Of a stretch of DNA of 13,956 nt, positions 1 through 6,307 are shown in pieces. Positions within the stretch are counted from its first letter, which is position 1. The number at the start of each line of letters is the position of its first letter. The position numbers and the translations under genes are program-made. This DNA comes from JAZMZS01 sp045580775. GTDB lineage: Bacteria; Bacillota; Clostridia; Oscillospirales; CAG-272. A model generated the notes under the pieces. The model had not been told where the DNA came from. It saw only the letters and a list, made by a program, of their open reading frames with translations, and did no database searches. Location: contig JAZNOK010000033.1 of NCBI GenBank assembly GCA_045580775.1, positions 1-13,956 of the forward strand, in the 5' to 3' direction.

Positions 1-832
1 ATACTATCGAGCATTTTTCTCCGCTTGCCGCCTCGAGAATGCTCTTTGCCTGAGTTCCTTTTAAAATGACAGCCTTCGAGCCTGTGATAAGAGACCCGAA
101 CCAGTGCATCTTCGCTCCCGTGTGGTAGAGAGGAGGAATACAAAGGAAGCAATCGTCCTTTGTCTGTCCGTGGTGAGCCGCCTCTACTCTGCATGAGTGG
201 ATCAGGCTCCGGTGTTTGTGCAATATTGCCTTCGGAAAGCCTGTCGTTCCAGAAGAGAAATATATTGCCGCGTCATCATTCTCCTCAAGTGTACACTCGG
301 GATAGTTGCCCGAACACTCGGAGACAAGGTCATTATAGTCCTCGGCAAACGCAGGGCATGAAGCACCGAAATAGATCAGTGTGCTCTTCTTTGCAAGTTT
401 GTCGGCGACAGCCTCCACTCGCCCGACAAATTCGTTACCGAATATCAGAACGTCCGCCTCAGCCAGCCCAAGACAATAATCTATCTCGTCAGAAGAATAA
501 CGGAAGTTCAAAGGAACAGCAAGAGCTCCGGTCTTTAATATTCCGAAATAGATCGGAAGCCAGTCGATACAGTTCATTAGCAGTATCGCAACTTTTTTTC
601 CCTTTCCTATACCGTGTGCGTCAAGCATATTAGCCAGGCGGTTCGCCTTTTCGTTAAAGACCTCCCACGTGATCTCGCGTCTGTAGTGACGGGTACGGTG
701 TGTAGGCTCTACAAGCTCGTATTCATGCCAGGTAAGACGTCGGGTCTCGGGTTGCTCGGGATTTATCTCCACGAGAGCCGTATCCTGTGCATATTCACGG
801 GCATTTTTTTCCAGCAGATGAACTATAGTCAT
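1..832 (-). CDS. AMP-forming acyl-CoA ligase (ANL superfamily), C-terminal part beyond window
   Basis: One open minus-strand frame of 277 codons runs from an ATG at 832-830 off the left edge. The start has AGGAG 7 nt upstream (840-844) and a good promoter further up. Residues 192-201 (FSSGTTGFPK) are the Ser/Thr/Gly-rich ATP/AMP-binding signature of adenylate-forming enzymes. The preceding VAILLMNCIDWLPIYFGILKTG-like stretch and residues 233-240 (PPLYHTGA) are also typical of acyl-CoA synthetases. Such enzymes activate a carboxylic acid with ATP and transfer it to CoA in the cytoplasm. The family is usually 500-560 residues, so about half is present; the C-terminal lysine domain is outside. 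Substrate cannot be read from the sequence. It is divergent from the M20 amidohydrolase, so a shared pathway is possible. Family assignment is firm; substrate is unknown. Confidence 0.93.
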   Translation of the reverse strand, partial: MTIVHLLEKNAREYAQDTALVEINPEQPETRRLTWHEYELVEPTHRTRHYRREITWEVFNEKANRLANMLDAHGIGKGKKVAILLMNCIDWLPIYFGILKTGALAVPLNFRYSSDEIDYCLGLAEADVLIFGNEFVGRVEAVADKLAKKSTLIYFGASCPAFAEDYNDLVSECSGNYPECTLEENDDAAIYFSSGTTGFPKAILHKHRSLIHSCRVEAAHHGQTKDDCFLCIPPLYHTGAKMHWFGSLITGSKAVILKGTQAKSILEAASGEKCSIV

Positions 833-905
833 GATGTTGCTCCTGTTATATGTAATACGTTATGTATATAATAATGCTATTTACCGCATTTTACTACATT
901 TTATT

Positions 906-934
906 ATTTTATCAGTTTATTTTACAAAAGTCAA
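906..934 (-). promoter_or_regulatory. Sigma-A promoter for the acyl-CoA ligase
   Basis: On the minus strand TTGACT (929-934) is followed after exactly 17 nt by TAAAAT (906-911). The expected transcript start near 899 gives a leader of about 67 nt to the ATG at 832. A short inverted repeat, GTTAT-AA-ATAAC (937-948), sits just upstream of the -35 box and two TAAAATG-like direct repeats lie just downstream. Either could be an operator, but neither is assigned to a known regulator. Confidence 0.6.
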
Positions 935-1080
935 CCGTTATAAATAACATTACGCATAATATGCATACAAAGATCATCGGAAGTACAAATGTGCGAGTCT
1001 CAAAAACAAACAAAACGTCTGGCATTTAGTAATTTCAAAGAATACTTATACCGAAAATTGTAGATCAATGACAAAAAGTA

Positions 1081-1109
1081 TTGTGTTTGATTGCCGCAAA
1101 ATGTATAAT
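1081..1109 (+). promoter_or_regulatory. Candidate promoter for the M20 amidohydrolase
   Basis: A perfect TATAAT (1104-1109) lies 17 nt after TTGTGT (1081-1086), a weak -35 match (3 of 6). Transcription from here would leave a leader of about 160 nt before the ATG at 1279. The -10 box is strong, the -35 box poor, so this is a moderate call. Confidence 0.4.
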
Positions 1110-1278
1110 ATGAATATACCATAGCACAAATCGCCGAAAATGAACTCAGAAAAGCAGTGTACACACGCCGACAGCGAGCGACCGCATCTGCAATATCACT
1201 CTCCGTCCGGAGGATGACGTTGCACAGTGCTGTTTTTGTGCATTTTCCTGTAGATTCAAGAAAGCAGAGGCAGACAAA

Positions 1279-2631
1279 ATGACAAAAGAAAAGATCTTTG
1301 AACTGATAGAGTCGCACAGAAGCGAAATGCAGGATATCCTCAACTTCATGGAGGATCATGCCGCATGCGGCTATGAGGAATGGGAAGCTTCCGAGTATCT
1401 TTCAAAAGCATACGAAAAGCTCGGTTACACTCTCACAAAAGCAGGCGATATTCCCGGCTTTTATACAGATATAAACACATCAATGCCGGGACCGAGAGTG
1501 CTGATATTCAGTGAGCTTGACGGACTGCCCATCCCCGATCATCCGCATGCAAATCCAAAGACAGGTGCAGCTCACGCCTGCGGCCACCACGCACAATGTG
1601 CGGCTCTCTACGGAGTGGCGGCGGCACTCAAAGATCCCGAAGTGCTAAAGGGACTTTGCGGCAGTATTCGTCTGTGTGTAGTCCCGGCAGAGGAAGGCTC
1701 AGGAATAAAAAACAGCTTGTTAAAAGAGATGATGGACAAAGGCGTGATCAGATATCTCGGAGGCAAGCGTGAGTTTTTCAGAAGAGGGTACCTTGACGGT
1801 TGCGATCTTGCTTTCATGATCCATACCGGAGGCGGCTCACACAAATTTTCAATAAAGCCCGGCTGTAACGGCGGCATAAGAAAGGTCGCACGTTTTGTCG
1901 GCAAGAACGCTCACGCATCAGCTCCCCGACACGGTATAAACGCCCTTCAAGCGGCAAATCTCGCACTTTCTTCAATAAATGTCCTCCGCGACACCTTCAA
2001 TAACTATGATTTTGTACGTGTGAATTCCATTCTTACAGAAGCCGGCACCGCAGTCAATGCAGTTCCCGGAGTCGCGGTATTGGACACTCAGATACGTGCC
2101 AACAACGTAAAGTCCATCAACGCCGTCAACCAAAAGATCAGCCGTGCCATCGCCGCTTCTGCCGCAGCGATCGGAGCTAAGGTACATATAACCGACATGC
2201 CGGGTTACATGCCCGGAAATTACGATGAAAATCTCATACGCGTCATGATCGAGGGAATGGAAGATGTAGTAGGCGAAGGCAATGCAAAGTACTTGACCGA
2301 GCCATGGGACACCGGATGTACCGACATGGGAGACATTTCGCTTGTCATGCCTGCCGTGCACGCTTTCGGAAGCGGCGGTGCCGGTGCAGCTCACGGTCCG
2401 AGCTACCGCATAGCCGACTTCGACAGTGCATGCATGGACAGTGCAAAGGCACAGGTCATGATAATCAGGCGGTTGCTTGAAGATGACGCAAAGCAGGCAC
2501 GCTTCATCACAGAAAACGCAAATTTGCAATTCAAATCCAAGCAAGAATTCACAGAGTACCTCGACTCATACTCAGCCGAAAAAGAAGCTGTCGTCTACGG
2601 AGAGGACGGCAAGGTAATATTGGACATCTAA
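1279..2631 (+). CDS. M20-family metallo-amidohydrolase
   Basis: The 450-residue product belongs to the M20 peptidase/amidohydrolase family of di-metal enzymes that cut amide bonds of N-acyl or N-aminobenzoyl amino acids and related compounds. ELDGLP (79-84) and HACGHH (99-104) are the usual N-terminal metal-site motifs. PAEEG (136-140) carries the catalytic and metal-binding glutamates. The dimerisation (lid) domain follows with GKNAHASAP, and AAHGPSY near residue 373 supplies the C-terminal metal histidine. The subtype looks closest to the AbgB/aminobenzoyl-glutamate-hydrolase-like amidohydrolases rather than dipeptidases; this is recognition by eye. AGAGG (1266-1270) lies 8 nt before the ATG, supporting this start. 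There is no signal peptide, so it is cytoplasmic. It is divergent from the acyl-CoA ligase. The true substrate is unknown. Confidence 0.9.
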   Translation: MTKEKIFELIESHRSEMQDILNFMEDHAACGYEEWEASEYLSKAYEKLGYTLTKAGDIPGFYTDINTSMPGPRVLIFSELDGLPIPDHPHANPKTGAAHACGHHAQCAALYGVAAALKDPEVLKGLCGSIRLCVVPAEEGSGIKNSLLKEMMDKGVIRYLGGKREFFRRGYLDGCDLAFMIHTGGGSHKFSIKPGCNGGIRKVARFVGKNAHASAPRHGINALQAANLALSSINVLRDTFNNYDFVRVNSILTEAGTAVNAVPGVAVLDTQIRANNVKSINAVNQKISRAIAASAAAIGAKVHITDMPGYMPGNYDENLIRVMIEGMEDVVGEGNAKYLTEPWDTGCTDMGDISLVMPAVHAFGSGGAGAAHGPSYRIADFDSACMDSAKAQVMIIRRLLEDDAKQARFITENANLQFKSKQEFTEYLDSYSAEKEAVVYGEDGKVILDI

Positions 2632-2682
2632 TATCCTCTGATGTATTTTTTTCAATAGCTGCATTACACTTTAACGCATAAA

Positions 2683-2712
2683 TTGAAAACCCATACCGAG
2701 ATCTGTTATTAA
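2683..2712 (+). promoter_or_regulatory. Weak candidate promoter before the secreted-protein gene
   Basis: TTGAAA (2683-2688) precedes TATTAA (2707-2712) by 18 nt, and the latter has a TGn extension (2704-2706). The transcript would begin just before the AGGAGG at 2721. No terminator is visible after the amidohydrolase, so read-through is an alternative. Confidence 0.3.
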
Positions 2713-2733
2713 ATTTTTTCAGGAGGCAATGAA

Positions 2734-3210
2734 ATAAACAAAAAGCTATCGTTATTTATTTTGGCGGCACTGTGTGCGGTTCTATGTACCGTTTTTGCAC
2801 TTTGCGTATTTGCGGCAGAGGACGTCGTATACTTTGTTGCGACAGGTGCCACAGAAGGGGCGTACACCGATCTGTCCAACCTCGGCACAGTCAGTGCAAG
2901 TTCCTACAGCACGACTCCCACGGTCACAGTCCCCGACGAATACGAAGCAATTACAGCAGACGGTCTAAGCTACTTTGCTCAGAAGATCAACACAGAGCCT
3001 GCTCCCACGCTCGTTTATGCTGACGGCGTAGGGGAGGCTGAAAATACCTACAAAGATCTGGCATCGGCGGCATTGGCACTTCGTGACGACGGCACTATTC
3101 TTGTCACAGGCAAGGTAAGTGTCGACAGTTCAGCTACTCTGCTGTCAAGCGGTGATCTGCTCGTAACTTCGGTATACGAGACGAGGATCATCCCGAAAAA
3201 TAAACCCTGA
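2734..3210 (+). CDS. Short secreted or surface protein with signal peptide; start codon is ATA, possible pseudogene
   Basis: The frame open from 2734 to the stop at 3210 encodes about 158 residues. It begins xNKKLSLFILAALCAVLC and ends its hydrophobic run at CVFAAED, a clear Sec signal peptide with a likely cut after VFA (about residue 27). The rest is rich in Thr, Ser, Ala and Val, with GTILVTGKVSV and GDLLVTSVY, which resemble beta-helix segments of clostridial surface proteins; no domain is recognised. AGGAGG (2721-2726) is 7 nt before 2734, but the codon there is ATA. The nearby ATG at 2729 is out of frame and hits a stop after two codons. The first usual start in frame, TTG at 2761, would lose the lysines and cut into the hydrophobic core. 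The product is short for a surface protein and may be a truncated remnant. Function is unknown. Confidence 0.6.
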   Translation: MNKKLSLFILAALCAVLCTVFALCVFAAEDVVYFVATGATEGAYTDLSNLGTVSASSYSTTPTVTVPDEYEAITADGLSYFAQKINTEPAPTLVYADGVGEAENTYKDLASAALALRDDGTILVTGKVSVDSSATLLSSGDLLVTSVYETRIIPKNKP

Positions 3211-3253
3211 ATTACCATAACGGACACAGCAACGTGGTTTTTGCAACTTATTA

Positions 3254-3283
3254 TTGACAAACGAACTTTGTTTGTGTTACAAA
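3254..3283 (+). promoter_or_regulatory. Promoter and possible operator for the SDR gene
   Basis: A perfect TTGACA (3254-3259) is followed after 18 nt by TACAAA (3278-3283), 4 of 6 matches. An inverted repeat ACAAAC-N7-GTTTGT (3257-3275) lies between the two boxes, where a bound repressor would block RNA polymerase. The start of transcription would be near 3290, leaving about 48 nt of leader. Confidence 0.5.
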
Positions 3284-3337
3284 TACTTGATGGATGTATA
3301 CTGTCACCAAAGTACTTTATTTAACAAGGAGTCTTTT

Positions 3338-4075
3338 ATGGGAAAACTTAATGAGAAAGTAGCCATAGTTACAGGAGCTACCGCAGGCATCGGCGAAGGT
3401 ATTGTCGAGGTCTTTTGCCAGGAAGGTGCAAAGGTCGTTTTCTGCGGAAGACGTGCAGAAAAGGGTGCCGAAATGGAAAAGGCATGGAAGGACAGAGGAT
3501 TTGATGTTTATTTCGTTCGTGCAGATATGAGCAAGGATGAGGACATTAAAAATCTCATGGACCGCACTATCGAAAAATACGGAAAGCTGGACATCCTCGT
3601 CAACAATGCCGGAATAATGAAGATGGTCCCCTTTGTCAATATGGATGTTACAAACGAGTGGGACTCTGTGATCAACCTTAACCTCAGAAGCTATTTTGTA
3701 GCTTCCCAGGCTGCTGCCAAGCTCATGACACAGGGCGGATCTATCATAAACATCGCCTCTATCGGAGGTCTGTCGGGTGCTCCTTATCTTGCATCCTACG
3801 GTGCATCCAAGGCGGCAACTATTTCTCTGACAAGAACCTGCGGAATCGAGCTTGCTCCTATGGGCATCCGCACAAACGCAATTCTCCCCGGCACCATCTT
3901 CTCAGAAATGATGCCCCGCGATGGTGAATTTACCGAATCGACCATCTCGAAAATCCCGATGGGACGCGGCGGAGAACCTAAGGAGATCGGTACTGTTGCC
4001 GCATTTTTGGCAAGTGACGAGGCTTCTTATATTTGCGGCACTTCTATAGTCGTTGACGGCGGTATGACCGCGTAA
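3338..4075 (+). CDS. SDR-family NAD(P)-dependent oxidoreductase
   Basis: A classical short-chain dehydrogenase of 245 residues, the usual family length. The Rossmann glycine motif TGATAGIG is at 12-19, NNAG at 89-92 and the catalytic set is Ser141, Tyr154 and Lys158 (YGASK). The C-terminal half has the usual PG and VDGGMTA end. The arginines at 38-39 after the second beta strand suggest NADP(H), by analogy with the family. These enzymes oxidise or reduce alcohol/ketone groups; the substrate (for example 3-oxoacyl, sugar or steroid) cannot be told. AAGGAG (3326-3331) 6 nt before ATG 3338 fixes this start over the in-frame upstream codon at 3254, which lies in the -35 box. It has its own promoter and is followed by a terminator, so it is probably monocistronic. 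Confidence 0.92.
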   Translation: MGKLNEKVAIVTGATAGIGEGIVEVFCQEGAKVVFCGRRAEKGAEMEKAWKDRGFDVYFVRADMSKDEDIKNLMDRTIEKYGKLDILVNNAGIMKMVPFVNMDVTNEWDSVINLNLRSYFVASQAAAKLMTQGGSIINIASIGGLSGAPYLASYGASKAATISLTRTCGIELAPMGIRTNAILPGTIFSEMMPRDGEFTESTISKIPMGRGGEPKEIGTVAAFLASDEASYICGTSIVVDGGMTA

Positions 4076-4183
4076 ATCAAACATAGCATGAGAGCCCTTT
4101 ACCTGTCAGCCGTACTCACACCTAAACGAACCGATTCTTACCTGAGTGACGCGACATGGAGGATAAAACGCAATCACCTATAG

Positions 4184-4247
4184 AAAAAAGCGGCAGGTCA
4201 AGTGTGATATTCTTAACGGAGTATCACGCTAAAACCTGCCGTTTTTT
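4184..4247 (+). terminator. Rho-independent terminator after the SDR gene, probably bidirectional
   Basis: CGGCAGGT (4191-4198) pairs with ACCTGCCG (4234-4241). A second stem inside it, AGTGTGATA (4201-4209) with TATCACGCT (4222-4230), has one G-U pair. TTTTTT (4242-4247) follows on the plus strand and AAAAAA (4184-4189) precedes the stem, so it could also stop minus-strand transcription. Confidence 0.85.
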
Positions 4248-4307
4248 GTGTCGATGCATCACAGGTGCAAATCTCATACGCAGTATAAGACGCGGGGGTG
4301 AGCAGTA

Positions 4308-4336
4308 TTGACAAGCACAGTCGAATTATGTACAAT
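4308..4336 (+). promoter_or_regulatory. Strong sigma-A promoter for the acyltransferase
   Basis: TTGACA (4308-4313), a 17-nt spacer and TACAAT (4331-4336) give 11 of 12 consensus matches. It is the best promoter in the window and lies about 170 nt before the acyltransferase ATG. Confidence 0.75.
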
Positions 4337-4370
4337 AAAAACGGTGTTTGAGCAAAAGCAACAGATACTT

Positions 4371-4397
4371 AGCCAAAGCCGATATCACGCTTTGGCT
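4371..4397 (+). other. Stem-loop in the acyltransferase leader
   Basis: AGCCAAAGC (4371-4379) pairs perfectly with GCTTTGGCT (4389-4397) around a 9-nt loop. No T-run follows, so it is not a simple terminator. It sits in the leader RNA and could affect stability or translation. Confidence 0.5.
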
Positions 4398-4505
4398 CAT
4401 ACACAGACCGAAAAACAAACTATAGCCTGACAGAACCCGAACTAATACCGGCTATCCTCGGCTGTAACAAACAAAGTTCAACATTTTCAGAAAAAGAGGT
4501 CAATT

Positions 4506-5798
4506 ATGAAAATCAAAACGCGTGATCTGTCTTATGAACAAGTATTGGCACTGCCTCGATTAAAGCACAAAAAGCCTCGAAAGCCCAGCCGCTTTCTTGC
4601 CACCGTGGTCCGCCTTGTATCCGCACCTACACTCTCAAAGATAAAGTTTTCGTACACCACAGAGAGGATGGAACTTGTCGGAGACCGGCCGTGTCTTATT
4701 CTGATGAATCATTCGAGCTTTACCGATATGAAGCTTGCCTTCGGTATTTTTTATCCGAGAAGAATGGGGATCGTTACGTCGGTTGACGCTATGTCGGGGA
4801 TTCTCGGCAAGCTTATGCACTTTCTCGGATGCACTCCGACACACAAATACGTTTCGGATATTTCTCTTATCCGTGATATCAAATATATGCTCAAGGAAAA
4901 CAAAACGAGCGTGCTTATGTATCCTGAGGCGGGTTATTCCTTCGACGGACGGGCAACTACCCTCCCGAGAGGGCTGGGCATTTTGATGAAGAGACTGGAG
5001 GTTCCCGTTGTGACGGTAATCACTCAGGGAGCATTTCACCGCGACCCGCTTTACAATATGCTTCAGATAAGAGACGTCAAGGTCTCCGCCCACGTCAAGT
5101 GCATCGCCACCCCGGAGGAGATCAAGGAAAAATCCGTCGGGGAGCTTGACGCATTGCTTGACGAATCGTTTGCATTCGACAATTTCGCATGGCAGAGAGA
5201 TAACAAAATATCTATCGACGTTCCTTTCCGTGCAGACGGTCTGCACAGAATTCTGTATAAATGCCCTGCGTGCAATGAAGAAAACCAAATGGAAGGTACA
5301 GGCACACAGCTTACCTGCCACGCTTGCGGCAAACATTGGGAAATGGACGAGTACGGGCAGCTTTCCGCTATAGACTCTGAAACTGAGTTTGCTCATATAC
5401 CCGATTGGTACTCGTGGCAGAGAGAGTGCGTTCGCCGTGAGCTTGAGGAAGGTACGTATCTTCTTGACACCGACGTGGATATCTCGATACAGGTCAACCT
5501 CGACGGCGTTTGTAATATCGGCCGAGGGCATCTGACGCACGATCTCGACGGCTTTCATCTGACAGGAGCAGATGGAAAACTCGACTACAGACAGTCGGCT
5601 GTTTTTTCTCACACCCTGTATTCCGACTATTACTGGTATGAGATCGGAGACGTGATAGGTATAGGAAACAACGAATTCTCCTATTTCTGCTTTCCAAAAG
5701 AAAATGTTTCGGTCACCAAAGCACGCCTCGCCACCGAGGAGCTGTACAAAATGAAAAAGACGGAGCACAGAGTAAAGAGACCTGCCGAGAGCACTTGA
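4506..5798 (+). CDS. PlsC-type 1-acylglycerol-phosphate acyltransferase fused to a zinc-ribbon C-terminal region
   Basis: The N-terminal half (about 45-240) is a lysophospholipid acyltransferase domain. NHSSFTD gives the catalytic HX4D pair (His69, Asp74), YPEAGYSFDG (139-148) stands for the glycerol-phosphate-binding EGTRS block, and VPVVTVITQGAF (166-177) resembles the later conserved block. These enzymes put an acyl chain on lysophosphatidate or a similar acceptor at the membrane. At 253-274 two pairs, CPAC and CHAC, form a treble-clef or rubredoxin-like zinc ribbon, followed by about 155 residues I do not recognise. With 430 residues it is far longer than plain PlsC (about 240). AGAGG (4495-4499) is 6 nt before the ATG. 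There is no signal peptide and no clear membrane helix. Domain assignment is firm; the acceptor and the zinc-ribbon role are unknown. Confidence 0.88.
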   Translation: MKIKTRDLSYEQVLALPRLKHKKPRKPSRFLATVVRLVSAPTLSKIKFSYTTERMELVGDRPCLILMNHSSFTDMKLAFGIFYPRRMGIVTSVDAMSGILGKLMHFLGCTPTHKYVSDISLIRDIKYMLKENKTSVLMYPEAGYSFDGRATTLPRGLGILMKRLEVPVVTVITQGAFHRDPLYNMLQIRDVKVSAHVKCIATPEEIKEKSVGELDALLDESFAFDNFAWQRDNKISIDVPFRADGLHRILYKCPACNEENQMEGTGTQLTCHACGKHWEMDEYGQLSAIDSETEFAHIPDWYSWQRECVRRELEEGTYLLDTDVDISIQVNLDGVCNIGRGHLTHDLDGFHLTGADGKLDYRQSAVFSHTLYSDYYWYEIGDVIGIGNNEFSYFCFPKENVSVTKARLATEELYKMKKTEHRVKRPAEST

Positions 5799-5872
5799 CA
5801 GCAAGCACAAGTACACGATCTGCATTTCTCACCATGCATAACATTTTTTCTATCAAAGCTTCAAATTCTTTT

Positions 5873-5910
5873 CAGAGATTTTGCCTTTCAGGGCAAAATC
5901 TCTGTTTTTT
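5873..5910 (+). terminator. Rho-independent terminator after the acyltransferase
   Basis: CAGAGATTTTGCC (5873-5885) pairs over 13 bp with GGCAAAATCTCTG (5892-5904) around a 6-nt loop, followed by TTTTTT (5905-5910). Confidence 0.95.
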
Positions 5911-5911
5911 A

Positions 5912-5939
5912 TTGACTTGTTTTTCCATTATGCTATATA
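5912..5939 (+). promoter_or_regulatory. Promoter of the uxaC-uxuA-uxuB-eda operon
   Basis: TTGACT (5912-5917) and TATATA (5934-5939) are 16 nt apart, and TGC (5931-5933) makes an extended -10. It starts right after the previous terminator. The leader to uxaC would be about 360 nt, long enough for regulation. Confidence 0.6.
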
Positions 5940-5982
5940 ACCGTATAATTCATAATTAAGATTTTTAATATTACAATATCCG

Positions 5983-6019
5983 TTCACGCGTGAAAACGCA
6001 ATATAATTTGCACAAATTA
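5983..6019. promoter_or_regulatory. Two palindromic operator-like sites downstream of the uxa promoter
   Basis: TTCACGCGTGAA (5983-5994) is a perfect 12-bp palindrome. TGAAAACGCAATAT (5991-6004), overlapping it, matches 12 of 14 positions of the CcpA cre consensus as I recall it. TAATTTG-CA-CAAATTA (6004-6019) is a second inverted repeat with 7-bp arms. They lie 45-80 bp downstream of the -10 box, a position suited to roadblock or repression by a LacI- or GntR-type regulator or CcpA. The regulator is not in the window. Confidence 0.45.
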
Positions 6020-6098
6020 ACAATTGAATTGCAGATTTATATACTTTATACTAATAACTGCATACTAATATCCATACAAGGCACATGAAAATATAGCA

Positions 6099-6113
6099 GC
6101 AACCGATCGTTGC
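6099..6113. promoter_or_regulatory. Inverted repeat in the uxaC leader
   Basis: GCAAC (6099-6103) and GTTGC (6109-6113) flank CGATC. The layout resembles a LacI/GalR-type operator, but the arms are only 5 bp. Confidence 0.25.
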
Positions 6114-6307
6114 ACACCGAAATATAAGGTCGCTGACGGCTCAGGCTCCTTCATGCCCAAACAATCGGGAATGATGGATCATGTACACTGCTGCACAACG
6201 GACGCACAATATCTTCATAGATCTTCAAGCGGCAGATAAAAAACGTCAAAGGGATACCGAGAGGCGATCCGCCGATGACCGGCAAAGGATAACAAAGGAG
6301 AATCAGC

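Larger units (their letters stand above)
833..1278. other. Divergent intergenic region between ligase and amidohydrolase
   Basis: This AT-rich stretch holds the minus-strand promoter for the ligase and a probable plus-strand promoter for the amidohydrolase. It also has an 11-bp palindrome GCATAATATGC near 953-963. A 22-codon frame (1214-1282) starting at an ATG directly after GGAGG ends in a TGA that overlaps the amidohydrolase ATG. Its ribosome binding site is too close to be convincing, so it is not called a gene. No RNA gene is recognised. Confidence 0.5.
4076..4505. other. Intergenic region between SDR and acyltransferase genes
   Basis: No gene is seen. The stretch holds the terminator at 4184-4247, a strong promoter at 4308-4336 and a leader of about 160 nt before the acyltransferase. 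The leader contains a hairpin at 4371-4397 and, at 4467-4479, a 13-nt exact reverse complement of the segment 3263-3275 in the SDR promoter. Confidence 0.6.
5799..6307. other. Intergenic and leader region before the hexuronate operon
   Basis: The stretch contains the acyltransferase terminator, the operon promoter, three palindromic sites and about 190 nt without recognisable structure just before uxaC. A 64-codon plus-strand frame (6181-6372) runs into uxaC in another frame, lacks a ribosome binding site and is not called. No known riboswitch class was recognised. Confidence 0.55.

Noticed and set aside
160..871. Two plus-strand open frames of 157 and 85 codons
   Set aside because: They lie opposite the acyl-CoA ligase, whose minus-strand frame is fully open and carries the AMP-binding signature; the plus-strand translations are low-quality and have no ribosome binding site.
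3254..3337. Upstream start giving the SDR 28 extra residues
   Set aside because: The codon lies in the TTGACA box; ATG 3338 has AAGGAG 6 nt upstream and gives the normal SDR N-terminus.
1..4075. Bile-acid (bai-like) operon from CoA ligase plus SDR
   Set aside because: The ligase does not resemble BaiB as I know it, the genes are in separate transcription units and no other bai gene is present.
4635..5825. A 396-codon minus-strand open frame
   Set aside because: It mirrors the acyltransferase, has no ribosome binding site or recognisable domain, and the plus strand shows HX4D and zinc-ribbon motifs.
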